A program made the translations under genes and the position numbers. From Trogon surrucura (taxonomy: Eukaryota; Chordata; Aves; Trogoniformes; Trogonidae): DNA of 64,000 nucleotides. Numbering within the stretch: position 1 is the stretch's first letter; every line of letters starts with the position of its first letter. This document shows, piece by piece, positions 63,368-64,000 of this stretch. The stretch covers positions 95,536,122-95,600,121 of the forward strand of contig CM036618.1 in NCBI GenBank assembly GCA_020746105.1, written 5' to 3'. Below the pieces are notes generated by a model. That model was not told the origin of the DNA. It made no database searches and saw nothing but the letters and a program-made list of their open reading frames with translations.

Positions 63368-64000
63368 GAAAGAGTCAACCAGAACTTCATAGCTGGTCAT
63401 AACAAAGGAAAAAAAAATCTTCAGGGATTGCAAGGGAAAGACAAAACTTATTATAGATATTTGAGGGGTTTGTGGGATTGTGCAAAGCTTAGTCTGGAAT
63501 GCTTAAGGGATGGACAAAGGCTGGAAAGGGATGCATCACACAGTAATACTGGCCTCCACAGAGGATACTTCATTTCAAACAAAAGGTGATCAAATTCAAA
63601 ATGCCTGTAAGAACTGTTTACTTGTCCATAACAACCCCTACATTTTAATAAACATGATGCTGGAAAATCTTCATTGGCCTGGATACATCAAGAAACCCAC
63701 CAATGGTTGAACAGCAGAGGTGATCATGAGACTCTACATACACCTGTAACCTTCTCCGTTTAGCTTACTAGCATAGATGAATCCTTGGGGAGTTTATGTG
63801 ACATCAAGCCAAAGCAAGAGATCAATTAGTACTAGTAGGCCTTGCTCTAGATTGCAGCTGTGCAAGGGACCTGCTTGGGTCCAGCAGTGAAGTCTACTCA
63901 AAATGATGCAAAAAAAGAGCATCTGGACATGAGCAAAGTCCAGGATAACACCGCTTTATTCCTATAATGATCTGCCTGAGCATGATGCCTACTCAAGTTG
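63368..64000. other. No gene or repeat recognised
   Basis: This is the flank of the inverted LTR. Plus-strand open stretches at 63239-63589 (which begins inside the LTR) and 63510-63710 show no retroviral gag, pol or env motif and no other recognised domain. Confidence 0.45.

Noticed and set aside
63368-63720. Open stretches next to the inverted LTR as possible retroviral internal region
   Set aside because: The LTR has its own target duplication at 63363-63367, so this DNA is flank. No gag, pol or env motif is visible.
1-64000. CRISPR arrays, bacterial operons, phage genes, tRNA or rRNA genes
   Set aside because: No regularly spaced direct repeats, no ribosome-binding-site-linked gene strings, and no cloverleaf or rRNA core sequences. 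The DNA is vertebrate in character.

Overview
The window looks like ordinary bird (probably neoavian) nuclear DNA: AT-rich, CpG-poor and gene-poor. Interspersed repeats are the only features I can identify. The diagnosis rests on CR1 LINE copies ending in the avian tail (ATTCTATG-like) and on solo LTRs whose ends match common avian endogenous-retrovirus LTR families as I remember them. I found no host exon, tRNA, rRNA, CRISPR array or bacterial-type operon. The longest open frames outside repeats are about 100-150 codons, many lack a true ATG, and none is a protein I recognise. The window is most simply an intergenic desert or part of a very long intron.

Layout: 1-18.9 kb is mostly unique DNA with one CR1 3' end at 3.06 kb. 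At 18.90-19.30 kb lies a complete 400-bp solo LTR with a TATA-like box, a poly-A signal and a near-perfect 5-bp target duplication. At 24.8-26.3 kb a very old minus-strand CR1-like fragment abuts a younger plus-strand CR1 with a recognisable but broken reverse transcriptase (RT). At 29.9 kb there is another CR1 3' end. At 31.65-32.69 kb lies a ~1.04-kb solo LTR on the plus strand. Between 44.2 and 49.9 kb is the densest repeat cluster: a 1.1-kb CR1, a 0.25-kb CR1 and a 552-bp solo LTR (perfect CCTTT duplications) split by a nested 1.5-kb CR1. At 57.9 kb is a short plus-strand CR1 end. At 62.25-63.36 kb is a second copy of the 1.1-kb LTR family, inverted relative to the first. The rest is unassigned single-copy-looking sequence with scattered homopolymers and AT-rich simple repeats.

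The most informative observations are the LTR-CR1 nesting with target duplications for both insertions, the ~1-kb inverted LTR pair 30 kb apart, the internal ~45-bp tandem units in that LTR family, the CpG-rich 400-bp LTR, and a C11-G-C12 tract inside a CR1. I do not see a new biological system here.
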